Shown: positions 18,060 to 27,003 of the stretch, in pieces
Layout: each line of letters starts with the position of its first letter
Position numbering within the stretch: the stretch's first letter is position 1
Assembly (NCBI GenBank): GCA_016720905.1
Contig: JADKJT010000030.1
Location: 186,001-250,000 of the forward strand
Length of the DNA: 64,000 nucleotides
Source: Gemmatimonadaceae bacterium
Lineage (GTDB): Bacteria; Gemmatimonadota; Gemmatimonadetes; Gemmatimonadales; Gemmatimonadaceae
Reading direction: 5' to 3'
Translations under genes and position numbers: made by a program
The notes under the pieces: model-generated
Seen by the model: the letters and a program-made list of their open reading frames with translations, nothing else
Database searches by the model: none
Told to the model about the DNA's origin: nothing

Positions 18060-18592
18060 TGCGCGCCGTCAGGCAGGTGATTCGTCGGACGTGGCCGATC
18101 GGATTGTGTGCGCTGCTGGCCGGCTGTCGTGGCGAGCACCCGGCCACCGCGTCCGACGCCGTGCTGCAGTTCTACACCATGCGCGACGCCCTCGGCGGCA
18201 CGGGCGCGCCAACGGCGAAGGAACTGGCCGCGCTTCGGCCGTTCATCGCCGATTCCCTGGCGCGCGGTCTGTTCATTGCCGATTCCCTGCGGCAGGCGGA
18301 CATGGAGCGGGCACCGGACGAGAAGCCGCGCTTTGTGGAGGGCGACATGTTCTCGAGTCTGTTCGAAGGGGCGACGGCGTACCGCGTGATGCCGGCGATA
18401 CCCAACACGGACCCCGCGCTGGTGCCTGTCGAGTTCACGAATGACAAGGAACGCCCGGTGGTGCGCTGGACCGACACGGTGGTGGTGACGCAGCACGACG
18501 GACGATGGCTGGTGCACGATGTTCGCTATGGCGGTACGTGGGACTTCGGAAACAAGGGGACGCTGCTGCGACAACTTGCCCCGTCACCATAG
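18059..18592 (+). CDS. Small lipoprotein of unknown function coupled to the deacylase
   Basis: The ATG shares a base with the deacylase stop. The 177-residue product has a lipobox (WPIGLCALLAGC) and a compact domain running SDAVLQFYTMRDALGG to TDTVVVTQHDGRWLVHDVRYGG. The end (DGRWLVHDVRYGG) resembles DUF3828/NTF2-like secreted proteins, in which a small alpha-beta cup ends with a strand of this type; this is weak. The coupling suggests a partner or substrate-binding role for the deacylase, which is inference. Confidence 0.72.
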   Translation: MRAVRQVIRRTWPIGLCALLAGCRGEHPATASDAVLQFYTMRDALGGTGAPTAKELAALRPFIADSLARGLFIADSLRQADMERAPDEKPRFVEGDMFSSLFEGATAYRVMPAIPNTDPALVPVEFTNDKERPVVRWTDTVVVTQHDGRWLVHDVRYGGTWDFGNKGTLLRQLAPSP

Positions 18593-18616
18593 TCCCACGC
18601 CGCTCACGCTGCGTGA

Positions 18617-20044
18617 CTACACGCGGCGCGTCCGCCAACGCCCACGCCGGAACATCAGCAAGCTGACACCCGCCAGCGCGGAGTAGGCGGCGGTGATCGA
18701 GACGAAAATCGCGTGCGATCCCATATTGGTGTGACGGGCCAGCAACCACGCCAGCGGGATTTCGAAACCCCAGAACACGCCGATGTTGATGCGCGTTGGT
18801 GTTGTCGTGTCGCCCGCACCATTGAACGACTGCGTGAGGGTCATGCCGAAAGCGAACAGCGGAAACCCGAAGGCGATGATCCGCAGTCCGTACACCGCCA
18901 CCTCGGCCACGGCCGCATCATGCGTGAAGCCGGACACGATGGCGCGCGCAAACACCACGAAGGTCAACCCCATCACGCCCAGAAAGGCCACGTTGTACCG
19001 GGCGGCCGTCCACACGGCGCGCTCGGCCCGATCGGGATTCCGCGCCCCAAGCGCCTGACCCACCATGGTTGCCGCCGCGTTGCCCAGACCCCAGGCTGGC
19101 AGCATCGCAAACATCACCATGCGCACCGCGATGGTGTACCCCGCCATGGCCGCACTGCCGAACGCCGCCATCAGTCGCACCAGCACGATCCAGCTGAGAC
19201 TGCCCACCAGCACCTGAAACGTCCCGTGCAACGAGAGTCGCAGCATGCTGCGCATGGTGTCCAGCTCGACCACCAGATGATGCCGTTGCACCCGCAGATG
19301 TCCGCTGCCACGGAACAGGCGCGAGATCGCGAACAGCAAGCCCGTGCCGCGGCCAATGGTGGTCGCCACGGCCGCTCCCGTCACGCCCATCTCCGGGAAC
19401 GGTCCGACGCCGAAAATGAGCAACGGCCCGAGCACGATATTGATGCCGTTGGCCAGCCACAGCACCCGCATCGAGACCGCCGCATCGCCGGCGCCGCGGA
19501 AGGTCGCGTTGACCACGAACAGCAGGAATGCCGTCCAACTGCCACCCAGCATGACGCGGGCAAACGTGGTGCCGGTTGACAGAACATCGGCACTGGCCCC
19601 CATCATCTGTAGCAGCGCGGGCGTCATGACCGCACCGATCAACGCGAGTGCACCGGAGATGACCGCCCCCAGCAGAATCACCTGGACGGCGGCGCGTCCG
19701 GCGCCATCGGCGTTCTTTTCGCCGATGCGTCGCGCCACGATCGCGGTACCGGAGATGGCGAGCCCCATCGCCAACGTGTACACCACGATCATCATGGACT
19801 CGGTGAGTCCCACGGTGGCCACCGCGCTGGCGCCGAGTCGGGCCACGAAGAACACATCGGAGAGCGCGAACAGACTCTCCATGATCATCTCGAGTACCAT
19901 GGGAATGGCAAGCAGAAAAATTGCCTGCCCGATGGACCCCGTGGTGTAGTCGTGGGAACTGCCGCGCAGTGCCTGCCGCACATCGCGACTGATGCGCCGG
20001 TACATGGATACGGGTTCCGCTGCCGCGTTGATTTCTGTTGTCAC
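18617..20044 (-). CDS. MATE family efflux transporter
   Basis: The GTG at 20044 follows GAGGG and gives 475 residues. The membrane core starts DYTTGSIGQAIFLLAIPMVLE and SLFALSDVFFVARLGASAVA, characteristic of MatE antiporters, and repeats in the second half (HGTFQVLVGSLSWIVL). A hydrophilic N-terminal tail of about 35 residues precedes helix 1. The C-terminus is short and basic (RRGRWRTRRV). The substrate is unknown. It lies downstream of the DUF4097 gene on the same strand, but a hairpin in the 290-base gap probably separates the two transcripts. Confidence 0.85.
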   Translation of the reverse strand: MTTEINAAAEPVSMYRRISRDVRQALRGSSHDYTTGSIGQAIFLLAIPMVLEMIMESLFALSDVFFVARLGASAVATVGLTESMMIVVYTLAMGLAISGTAIVARRIGEKNADGAGRAAVQVILLGAVISGALALIGAVMTPALLQMMGASADVLSTGTTFARVMLGGSWTAFLLFVVNATFRGAGDAAVSMRVLWLANGINIVLGPLLIFGVGPFPEMGVTGAAVATTIGRGTGLLFAISRLFRGSGHLRVQRHHLVVELDTMRSMLRLSLHGTFQVLVGSLSWIVLVRLMAAFGSAAMAGYTIAVRMVMFAMLPAWGLGNAAATMVGQALGARNPDRAERAVWTAARYNVAFLGVMGLTFVVFARAIVSGFTHDAAVAEVAVYGLRIIAFGFPLFAFGMTLTQSFNGAGDTTTPTRINIGVFWGFEIPLAWLLARHTNMGSHAIFVSITAAYSALAGVSLLMFRRGRWRTRRV

Positions 20045-20334
20045 GCCACCCTCGTCATCATCAAGACAAACGCCCCACCTGCACGTCGAAGCAGGAGGGG
20101 CGTCTGTCAGCGAGGAGCGGCGACCAATTCGCGGCTGCTACTCGATGCTCCTTGCTTCGATGCTGCTGTCCATGAGCACGACCGACCGGCCCGGACACAC
20201 CGGGGCGGCGAACGCAGTCAGAGGGATTCGGAGCATGTTCATCGAAGCACCTGGGGAACGAGCGCGGAAGCGCGGGGAACTGCAGCGCGGAGCATGTTAA
20301 CAAACGAAACCAACAGGCGCAACCGCGCCGTTGC
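20045..20334. other. Intergenic gap of about 290 bases with no supported gene
   Basis: Short open frames exist on both strands but none has a start site, signal or family resemblance. The only structure I can support is the hairpin at 20071-20102. The MATE promoter should also lie here. Confidence 0.5.
20071..20102 (-). terminator. Hairpin between the DUF4097 and MATE genes
   Basis: Read on the minus strand, CGCCCCTCCTGC and GCAGGTGGGGCG form a 12-base stem with one mismatch around TTCGACGT, followed by TTTG. It is downstream of the DUF4097 gene and just before the MATE start. It looks like a rho-independent terminator or an attenuator for the MATE gene. Confidence 0.55.
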
Positions 20335-21429
20335 TCAGTTGGGGTTCCTGCGCAGTCGCACCGACCCCGAGCCGGTCTCGATGCGAATGCGTCCAGAGCC
20401 GTCGCCGATGGTCCCGCGCAGACGGTCGCGCTGCACGCTGTTGGTGCGCACGGGGAAGTCGGAACTGATGCCGCCGCTGCCTGTTTCGATGTCGACCGTC
20501 GCATCGACGCCGGCGGGCAGCGCGACCGCAACGCTTCCTGACCCCGACTCGACACTCAGGGATTTCGGTGACGACACGAAGCCGAGATGGACCCCACCGC
20601 TGCCCGCGTCGACGGCCACGTCGGTCGAACGGATCTCGTCAAATCGCACGGTGCCCGAACCGACATCGACGCGCAGCACGCCGCACTGCACGCCCGTGCC
20701 GCCAACACTGCCGGAGCCCGTGTCAATGGTGCACGTGTCGCTGTGCACATCGGTCATCGTCACGCCGCCCGATCCGTTGTCGATCTTCAATTCACTGCCC
20801 CGAACCTCACGCACCTCGACGCCACCCGATCCCGCATCGATGTCGAGTCGGCCGCGTGTGCCGGTGGCAACCACGCGCGCTGCGGAAACATCAAGACGAA
20901 GGTCGGCGTCCACCCGTGTGGCCGTCAGTTCACCCAGTCCGAGATACACCGACACGGTCGTGCCCGCCGGAACGCGCACCACGAGATCGGCCCAGGCGTC
21001 CGTGCCGTCGCCGCGCGTCGTGACCCGCACGCGATCGCCGCGATTGCCGTTGCGATCGCCGCCGTCCCACGTGCCATCGCGATCTATGCGCAGGTCCGTA
21101 CTGCTGCCAGCGCGATCGGTCCGATCTCCACCGTACACGATATCGTCATCAGTGGGGTACAGCACGCGATACGCGTTGCGCCCCCGAATCTCGCCGATCG
21201 CCGTCTTGAGCTTCGCGCCGTCGCGACCACCGCGCGTCATCTCGACGGTGACCTCGCTGCCGCTGCCGGCCTCCACACGCACATGCCCGGCCACGTTGTA
21301 GATCGCGACCTCGCGGCCGCCCACCACTTGGCGATCTTGTGCGTACAGCGGCGACGCCACGCTGGATGACAAGGCAACGGCGATGGAGCACATCGCGAGG
21401 GAGCGGCTCGGAACGAACAAATGCGTCAT
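20335..21429 (-). CDS. Exported DUF4097 family beta-helix-like protein
   Basis: The protein has 364 residues with a signal peptide (MCSIAVALSSSVASPLYAQ). It consists of repeated short strands with a GSGSV/GSGGV turn: IDAGSGGVEVREVRGSEL, IDNGSGGVTMTDVHSD, IDTGSGSVGGTG, VDVGSGTVRFDEI, and so on up to IETGSGSVRLRR. This is the pattern of DUF4097 (putative adhesin, stacked beta-sheet). Such proteins occur near anti-sigma factors or stress regulators in some phyla, but none is adjacent here. The function is unknown, probably periplasmic or surface-located. Confidence 0.85.
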   Translation of the reverse strand: MTHLFVPSRSLAMCSIAVALSSSVASPLYAQDRQVVGGREVAIYNVAGHVRVEAGSGSEVTVEMTRGGRDGAKLKTAIGEIRGRNAYRVLYPTDDDIVYGGDRTDRAGSSTDLRIDRDGTWDGGDRNGNRGDRVRVTTRGDGTDAWADLVVRVPAGTTVSVYLGLGELTATRVDADLRLDVSAARVVATGTRGRLDIDAGSGGVEVREVRGSELKIDNGSGGVTMTDVHSDTCTIDTGSGSVGGTGVQCGVLRVDVGSGTVRFDEIRSTDVAVDAGSGGVHLGFVSSPKSLSVESGSGSVAVALPAGVDATVDIETGSGGISSDFPVRTNSVQRDRLRGTIGDGSGRIRIETGSGSVRLRRNPN

Positions 21430-21608
21430 GGCAACCGGCGGTTGAGGGTGTGACCTGTACGGCGGTCAGTGGCCGCAGGTGTCAGCATTTGGACGCCAGA
21501 GCACGTAGGAGGGTTTGAATGGACGCGCGGCAGTCTGGCACACGACCCCACTGGCCCGCACTTTATCCCGTCCTTCACCTGCCGCCTTCACACGGACCCG
21601 CCCACATC

Positions 21609-22890
21609 ATGCGCACCTCGCTCCCCCCTTTTGCGCCGTCCCGCCGTGGCCTGCGAAACCCGTTCGTGTCATTCGTGCTGATACTCGGTGCGACGCCTGT
21701 GGTGGCGCAGTCACGCGTGTTACCCAGCGCGCCGGTAGTCATTGATTCCACCGACCCCGTGGCCGTGATGGTCTCGCGACTGGAACTCGATCGCTATAAG
21801 GCGACGGTGAAGGGGCTCACCCAGTTTGGCGATCGACGTCAAGGCACCGATCGGAATCGCGCGGCCATTGACTGGATCGAGGCGCAACTCAAGAGCTATG
21901 GCTGCACCAACACCGAACGCATCACCTACGACTACTCACCGCCACCGCCAACACCGCGCGGGCGCCGCGGGCGCGGGCGCGGGCGCGCCAGGTGGCGCCG
22001 CACGACCGCCGCAACCGGCCACCGCATCCGGCGGTGGGCGCGCCCGTGGCATTCGGACGCGTACCGGCGTCAACAACGATTCGTTGCTGCAGCCGGACGC
22101 GCGGCTGCGCGCGCTCAACGCCCAACCCAGCACGCCAGGCCAGCGTCAGGAAGTGTTCTGCACGAAGATCGGCACCACGCACCCTGAGGAGATGTACATC
22201 GTCGGCGGGCATATGGATGGTATCGGGTGGGGCGAAGCGGCCAACGACGACGCGTCCGGCTCAGCGATCGTGATGGAACTGGCTCGCATCTTCAGCAGCC
22301 CCGACGTGCAGACCGAACGCTCCATTCGATTTGCCCTGTGGAATAACGAGGAGTCAGGCCTCAATGGCGCGAAAGCCTATGTGGACCAGCGCGCACCCTT
22401 GCAGGGAAAAGAGAGTCCGGCCGGATCCGGCAAGTATCCCGAACCCAGGTGGTTGGGGATGATCCAGCATGACATGATGATGTTCGACCACGGCATGCCC
22501 AAGTCCGATGGCACGATGGCCAAGGAGCAGCGACCGGAAGCCGATGTGAACATCGAGTTCCAGTCCAACTCGAAGATGGCCGCGCAATCGCAGACACTGG
22601 CGTGGGCACTGCATTCCGCCAACGCAAAATACGCCACGGACTATCCGGCGCAGGTTGGTCCACACATGACCAACACCGACTCCGGTCCGTTTCAGGATCT
22701 GATTGCGTCCGTGAGTCTGCGCGAGAACGAACGCGGCACGCAGGTGGGCAGTGGCTGGGACCCGCACTGGCACCAGCCCACCGACGTCTTCGCCACGTTC
22801 AGCGACGCCGATTTCCGTCTGGGAATGAACGCGGCGCAAACGACCCTGGGGGCGTTGGGGAAGTTGGCGGGTGCGAAGCGGGTGAAGTAG
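21609..22890 (+). pseudogene. M28 family zinc peptidase interrupted by a single-base frameshift
   Basis: The ATG at 21609 starts a signal peptide (FVSFVLILGATPVVAQ) and the N-terminal domain, in one frame up to YDYSPPPPTP near 21950. The rest continues in the next frame, from the GAGAGAPGG stretch to 22890. The catalytic motifs are all present downstream: GGHMDGIGWGEAANDDASGSA, ALWNNEESGLNGAKAY, MIQHDMMMF and the C-terminal HWHQPTDVF, which supply the two-zinc ligands and the catalytic Glu of M28 aminopeptidases. Removing one base in the CGCGCGGGCG run near 21953-21962 gives one continuous protein of about 426 residues. The gene may be intact in life and broken only in this sequence. Confidence 0.75.
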
Positions 22891-22899
22891 GAGTAAAGA

Positions 22900-23003
22900 A
22901 GGGAGAGGGGAGACGGAAAGACGGGAGACGCTGAACCGGACGTATCTCGCCGGTTGGACGTCTCTCGCCGGTTGGACGTCTCCCGTCTCCCTTCTCCCGT
23001 CTT
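22900..23003. repeat. Purine-rich inverted repeats and an 18-base tandem repeat between convergent genes
   Basis: The left side reads GGGAGACG/GACGGGAGACG and the right side reads the complement CGTCTCCCGTCTCCC, so the arms can pair. In the middle TCTCGCCGGTTGGACG occurs twice (22945-22960 and 22963-22978). The unit CCCGTCT is the same 7-base unit found in tandem at 34592-34619. Its position between converging genes fits a terminator-like role. Confidence 0.75.
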
Positions 23004-24497
23004 TCAGACCACCGGCACACGCCCGGCCCACGGTCGCGCACGCTCCAACTGCCCCGCCACGCGAAACAACGTCGCCTCATCGCCAAATCGGCCGACGATC
23101 TGGGTGCCAATGGGCAGCCCTTGTGCGTTCCAGTACAGCGGAACGGACATCGCGGGCTGCCCGGTCACGTTGAACAGCGGTGTGTAGGGAATGAACCCGA
23201 ATGCCTTGTCGGCCATCTCATTCAGCAGCCCGCCAGATCCCAAAACGCTGCCCAGGCCTAGCGCGCCCAAAATCTTGAGCGCCATTCGTTCCGACGGCTT
23301 GGGCTGCAAAGCGCCAATCGTGAACGGTGGATCGGCGAGCGTGGGGGTGATGAGCAAATCGTACTGTGTGAAGAACTGGCCGACCGTTCGTCCCGCGGTC
23401 TGCAGGCGACGGACGGCGTTCGCGTAGTCGGATGCCCGGAAGTGACGACCAAGAACTCCCAACGCCCACGTCGCTACCTCCACGTCGTCGCGACGCGGCG
23501 CGCGTTTGAGTTGCTCACCCAGCCACTCGATATCGGCGCGGCATTCCGCGGCAATCACGGTCAGGAACGATTTGGCCAGCGCGTCGCCGTCGAGTGACGG
23601 TTCCGCCGCCACGACGTCGTGGCCCAGTGACGTGAGCAGCGTGGCGGCCTCGGCCAGCGCTGCCTTGCAGTCGTCGTGCACGTGCTTGCCGAAGAACGGA
23701 GTACTGGTCATGGCAATCCGCAAGCGCCCCGGTTCCGTCGTCACCTCCTCCAGAAACGCGCGCGCCTGTCCGGGGCAGGCCACCGGGGTTCCGGCGTCTT
23801 CGCCAGCGGTCACATCCAACATGGCCGCCGAGTCGCGCACACTGCGCGTGAGCACATGCTCCTGCGCGAAGCCGCGCCACATGTCTCCGAAGTCGGGACC
23901 GGTCGGTATGCGGCCACGTGTTGGCTTGAGACCAAACACGCCATTACAGGATGCGGGTATGCGAATTGACCCACCGCCGTCGCCACCGTGACCGATGGGG
24001 ACCATACGTGACGCCACGGCTGCGCCGGAACCGCCGCTCGATCCACCGGTGGTGCGCGTCGTGTCCCACGGATTGCGGGCCGGGCCAAGGGCCTCGCTTT
24101 CTGTGAATGGTGTCAGGCCGAACTCGGGTGTGTTGGATTTGCCCACGAAGACCGCGCCGGCCCGACGGTAGCGTGCCACCAGTTCACTGTCGTGGTCCGG
24201 GACAACACGCTTGAGCGGCCGTGTCCCGTGACTGGTCGGGACACCGGCAATGGTGGCCTGCAAGTCCTTGATCACCATGGGTACGCCGGCGAAGAGGCCA
24301 TCGGCCGGAATGCGCGCCAGGCTGTCGCGCGCTTCGGTCTCGAGCGTCCGCACCACGGCGTTGAGGGCTGGATTGCGAGCGGCGATGCGCGCCAGCGCGG
24401 CATTCAGCACGTCGGCGGGTGAGACCTGTCGTGCGCGGACCAATTCGGCCAGGCCGAGTCCGTCCAACGCGTCATATTCCGGGAAGGGGAGGCTCAT
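23004..24497 (-). CDS. Amidase (amidase signature family)
   Basis: The ATG at 24497 (MSLPFPEYDAL) gives 497 residues, normal for the family. The Ser-cisSer-Lys triad is readable: Lys77 in GVPMVIKDLQ, the cis-Ser near 153 in TGGSSGGSGAAVA, and the nucleophile near 177 in GGDGGGSIRIPAS. The segment GLKPTRGRIPTGP is also typical. Family members hydrolyse amides, and some act in GatA, nylon or acylamide turnover. There is no GatB or GatC here and no signal peptide, so it is a cytoplasmic amidase of unknown substrate. An upstream in-frame start would add only 12 residues without family similarity. Confidence 0.9.
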   Translation of the reverse strand: MSLPFPEYDALDGLGLAELVRARQVSPADVLNAALARIAARNPALNAVVRTLETEARDSLARIPADGLFAGVPMVIKDLQATIAGVPTSHGTRPLKRVVPDHDSELVARYRRAGAVFVGKSNTPEFGLTPFTESEALGPARNPWDTTRTTGGSSGGSGAAVASRMVPIGHGGDGGGSIRIPASCNGVFGLKPTRGRIPTGPDFGDMWRGFAQEHVLTRSVRDSAAMLDVTAGEDAGTPVACPGQARAFLEEVTTEPGRLRIAMTSTPFFGKHVHDDCKAALAEAATLLTSLGHDVVAAEPSLDGDALAKSFLTVIAAECRADIEWLGEQLKRAPRRDDVEVATWALGVLGRHFRASDYANAVRRLQTAGRTVGQFFTQYDLLITPTLADPPFTIGALQPKPSERMALKILGALGLGSVLGSGGLLNEMADKAFGFIPYTPLFNVTGQPAMSVPLYWNAQGLPIGTQIVGRFGDEATLFRVAGQLERARPWAGRVPVV

Positions 24498-24662
24498 GGC
24501 GAAGAACGCTACCGATTGGACGGCCTGACGCAAGCAAAGTGTGCGCGGTCCCTTCCCGAAACGGGGCCTGACAGCGCATCATGATGCAGCGTCCGTTCGG
24601 CCCTTCCACGCTTCGGCGTACCGATCGGATGATCTGTCCCCATCTATTCGAATGAGCGCACC

Positions 24663-25865
24663 ATGCCTTCTCTCTCGCTTCGCTCCACGCTGAGTGGCGC
24701 TGCTCGCCTCCGCCGCTCGCGAGTCTCGTCCATACTGCTTCTGGGCACGTTGCTCTCGGTTGGTGCGTGCTCCGAGGATACGCCAGCGGATCCCATTCGT
24801 GTGGCCACGGTGGAAGTCACACCCCGTTTGTCGACCGCTCGCGTGGGTACCACGCAGCAGCTTTCGGCGGTTGCCAAGGACGCCAGTGGCAATCCGATGA
24901 CCGGAGAGACCTTCACCTGGAAATCGTCCGAGCCGTCGGTGGCAACGGTTTCCGCGACCGGACTCGTATCGCTTGTTGGCCCAGGTTCAACGGCAATTCT
25001 GGCCAGTGCGCGCGGCACCTCTGGGTTCGCGACGATTGTGTCTGACGCGAATGTCGCAACGATATCGCTTTCCGCGGCGACCCTCTCATTTCCGGTACCC
25101 CTCACGCGGCAACTGTTGGCCACCGTGAAGGATGCCGCGGGCAACGATTTGTTCCGCCCGATCACGTGGACCTCGTCGGCGCCGACGGTTGCGACAGTAT
25201 CGAGCGCTGGGGTGGTGACCGGAATCTCGGCTGGCAGCGCGACAATCACGGCCACGGTTGAGGGGAAGTCGGCCACGACCGCCGCAACCATTCTGCCGCC
25301 CGTACCGGTGATCACGCTTTCACTGAACACCGGCTATATGCCCATCGGTGTTGGCGTACCAATCGTCGCCACCCTTCGCGATGCGAACGGCGTGGAACTG
25401 TTGGGTCGCATCGTCACGTGGACAACGTCAAACCCGGCGATTGCCACTGTATCCGCCTCGGGAGTCGTGACAGCGCTAGCAGCGGGCAGCGTCACGATTA
25501 CCGCGAGCAACGACGGTGGATCGGCCGTTGCCAGCTTCACCACCCTGCGCGGACTCGCCAGCGCCACACCTGTGACGTTTACCAACGCCGCGGTGAACAC
25601 GTCAACCTTCTTCGCGGTTTATGTGCCGGCGGGCTCGACCAACTTTGCCATTGCTATTCGCGGCGGGAACGGCGATCCCGATTTGTACTTGTATCGGCCT
25701 GGCCAGACCACGGTTGCCTGCGCTTCGGAAAACGGTGGCAGCACCATTGTCGAAGACTGCGCCGTAGCCAACCCGGCGGCCGGTGTATGGCGAATCGAGG
25801 TGTTCGCGTACGAGGCGCATGCAGGCACAACGATCACCGCGACGGTCGTGCCAACGCCTCCGTGA
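24663..25865 (+). CDS. Lipoprotein with three Big_2 Ig-like domains and a pre-peptidase C-terminal domain
   Basis: The 400-residue product has a lipobox (GTLLSVGAC). Three Big_2-type Ig repeats follow, each with the VTWTSSxPxVATVSxxGxVT pattern: FTWKSSEPSVATVSATGLVS, ITWTSSAPTVATVSSAGVVT and VTWTTSNPAIATVSASGVVT. The last 100 residues resemble the PPC domain (FFAVYVPAGSTNFAIAI, GDPDLYLYRPGQ, AGVWRIEVFAYE). Such proteins are surface adhesins or carriers of secreted domains. A DNA hairpin follows the stop. Confidence 0.87.
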   Translation: MPSLSLRSTLSGAARLRRSRVSSILLLGTLLSVGACSEDTPADPIRVATVEVTPRLSTARVGTTQQLSAVAKDASGNPMTGETFTWKSSEPSVATVSATGLVSLVGPGSTAILASARGTSGFATIVSDANVATISLSAATLSFPVPLTRQLLATVKDAAGNDLFRPITWTSSAPTVATVSSAGVVTGISAGSATITATVEGKSATTAATILPPVPVITLSLNTGYMPIGVGVPIVATLRDANGVELLGRIVTWTTSNPAIATVSASGVVTALAAGSVTITASNDGGSAVASFTTLRGLASATPVTFTNAAVNTSTFFAVYVPAGSTNFAIAIRGGNGDPDLYLYRPGQTTVACASENGGSTIVEDCAVANPAAGVWRIEVFAYEAHAGTTITATVVPTPP

Positions 25866-25869
25866 TCTC

Positions 25870-25908
25870 CGGCGCCATCACCGCGCTGGTCGCGCGGTGA
25901 TGGCGCCG
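25870..25908. terminator. 16-base perfect palindrome after the Big_2 lipoprotein
   Basis: CGGCGCCATCACCGCG pairs perfectly with CGCGGTGATGGCGCCG around a 7-base loop. It begins 5 bases after the stop codon and is a likely terminator for the plus-strand gene, though no T run follows. Confidence 0.75.
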
Positions 25909-25943
25909 CAGCACACCGTCGATTTCAGGACACCAACGCACGA

Positions 25944-25972
25944 GGGGCGACCGGCAGCATGCCGGTCGCCCC
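25944..25972. terminator. Second hairpin between the converging genes
   Basis: GGGGCGACCGGC and GCCGGTCGCCCC form a 12-base perfect stem with loop AGCAT. It lies between the Big_2 lipoprotein and the PEP-CTERM gene ends and can serve either strand. Confidence 0.7.
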
Positions 25973-26005
25973 TTGTACTGTCTCAGCCGTCGGTGGCGCG
26001 GTCGA

Positions 26006-26677
26006 TCAGCGTTTCCGGCGTCGGCGGGCGGAAGCGCCAAGTCCCAGCAATCCGACGGCGAGCAGACCAACCGTTGACGACTCGGGAACCGTGCTCACGA
26101 TCGGCACCTGCAAATTGTCGAAGCCAAAGGCGAGCGTGCTCCCGTCGTCCGGCTTCATGATGATGGTCAATCGATCAAAGGTCGTTGACGTGAAGTCGAA
26201 GCCCCACCAGCAGGCATTGCTGAGATTGTCGATGCGCGGGAACGTGGCCGCGATGGTGCCAACCAGCGATGCGCCATTCCACGCCTTGAAGGTCGCTTTC
26301 CCGGCATCGGTGGCAAACTGGAACGCGGCGGCGCGTGTGGGTCCATTGAACGTCATCGCCACTTCGGGATTCGCGATGGCACCGCCGCCGTAGTTGTACA
26401 TCGCAAAGCCGGATGACGGAAAATAGAGAATTCCGGAACCGGCAAATGCCCCTTGCAGATTGATCGTGACGCCGCCCTGCGTGAACGGCGCCGTCACCGC
26501 GCTGCCGCTGGCCAGTCCAAGCCCTTCGAAGTTGATCGTCGACACGCTGCCCGATAGCCCGGTGTTGCGACCCTCGAGCAACTCCCCGGTCATCCCGATC
26601 GCACAGGTGCCCTGCGCCGCGGCCGGAACGGCAGCGGCGAGAACCAATGTGAGGGCTGAACCAAGACGACGAATCAC
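26006..26677 (-). CDS. PEP-CTERM sorting domain protein
   Basis: The GTG at 26677 gives 223 residues, starting with a signal peptide (IRRLGSALTLVLAAAVPAAAQG). The C-terminus has the tripartite PEP-CTERM signal: VPESSTVGLLAV, a hydrophobic stretch, then RRRRKR. In other bacteria this tag is processed by an exosortase, coupling the protein to an extracellular polymer; no exosortase is in this window. The body (ITINFEGLGL to FGFDNLQVPIV) resembles secreted beta-sandwich proteins of the same class. The longer open frame upstream lacks a signal and is not used. Confidence 0.85.
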   Translation of the reverse strand: MIRRLGSALTLVLAAAVPAAAQGTCAIGMTGELLEGRNTGLSGSVSTINFEGLGLASGSAVTAPFTQGGVTINLQGAFAGSGILYFPSSGFAMYNYGGGAIANPEVAMTFNGPTRAAAFQFATDAGKATFKAWNGASLVGTIAATFPRIDNLSNACWWGFDFTSTTFDRLTIIMKPDDGSTLAFGFDNLQVPIVSTVPESSTVGLLAVGLLGLGASARRRRKR

Positions 26678-27003
26678 GGGAGCCTGAGAGTTGGATGGAA
26701 CGACGCGCCTCGCTGGATTGTCACCGGCGGGCTGGATCGGACGGCTTTCCCGTACCCTATTCGCAGGAACCGTACCGCGGAGCCAGAAGCCCGAAAACCA
26801 CCGTCCCTGTGCGCCACAGTACGCCAAATAAGCCCGAGTTCGCCAGAGCAGCGTAAACTAATCGGAAGTGCTGTTGCGTGACCGCATCAGGCTGTGGAGG
26901 CCGCACCCCAAAGGCTTCGCATCATTTTCTTGACGCTGGTGATGTGGTCCAGCAAGTTTCCTTGGCGATGATGGGCCTGTCCGTCATCAGCCTGAGGATT
27001 CCC
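26678..27003. other. Divergent intergenic region of about 330 bases
   Basis: This separates the PEP-CTERM gene (minus) from the CsgG-like operon (plus). A TTGACG at 26930-26935 could be a -35 element, but the matching -10 (CAAGTT, 17 bases on) is weak. GAGGA five bases before the GTG at 27004 sets the plus-strand start. No other gene is visible. Confidence 0.4.

Noticed and set aside
21826..21975. Independent gene start inside the M28 peptidase region
   Set aside because: The frame is open only because of GC bias; it lacks a signal peptide and becomes family-like only after the frameshift point.
26878..27003. Longer start for the CsgG-like lipoprotein
   Set aside because: Upstream residues are Cys/Gly-rich and unlike a leader, while the GTG at 27004 has a well-spaced GAGGA.
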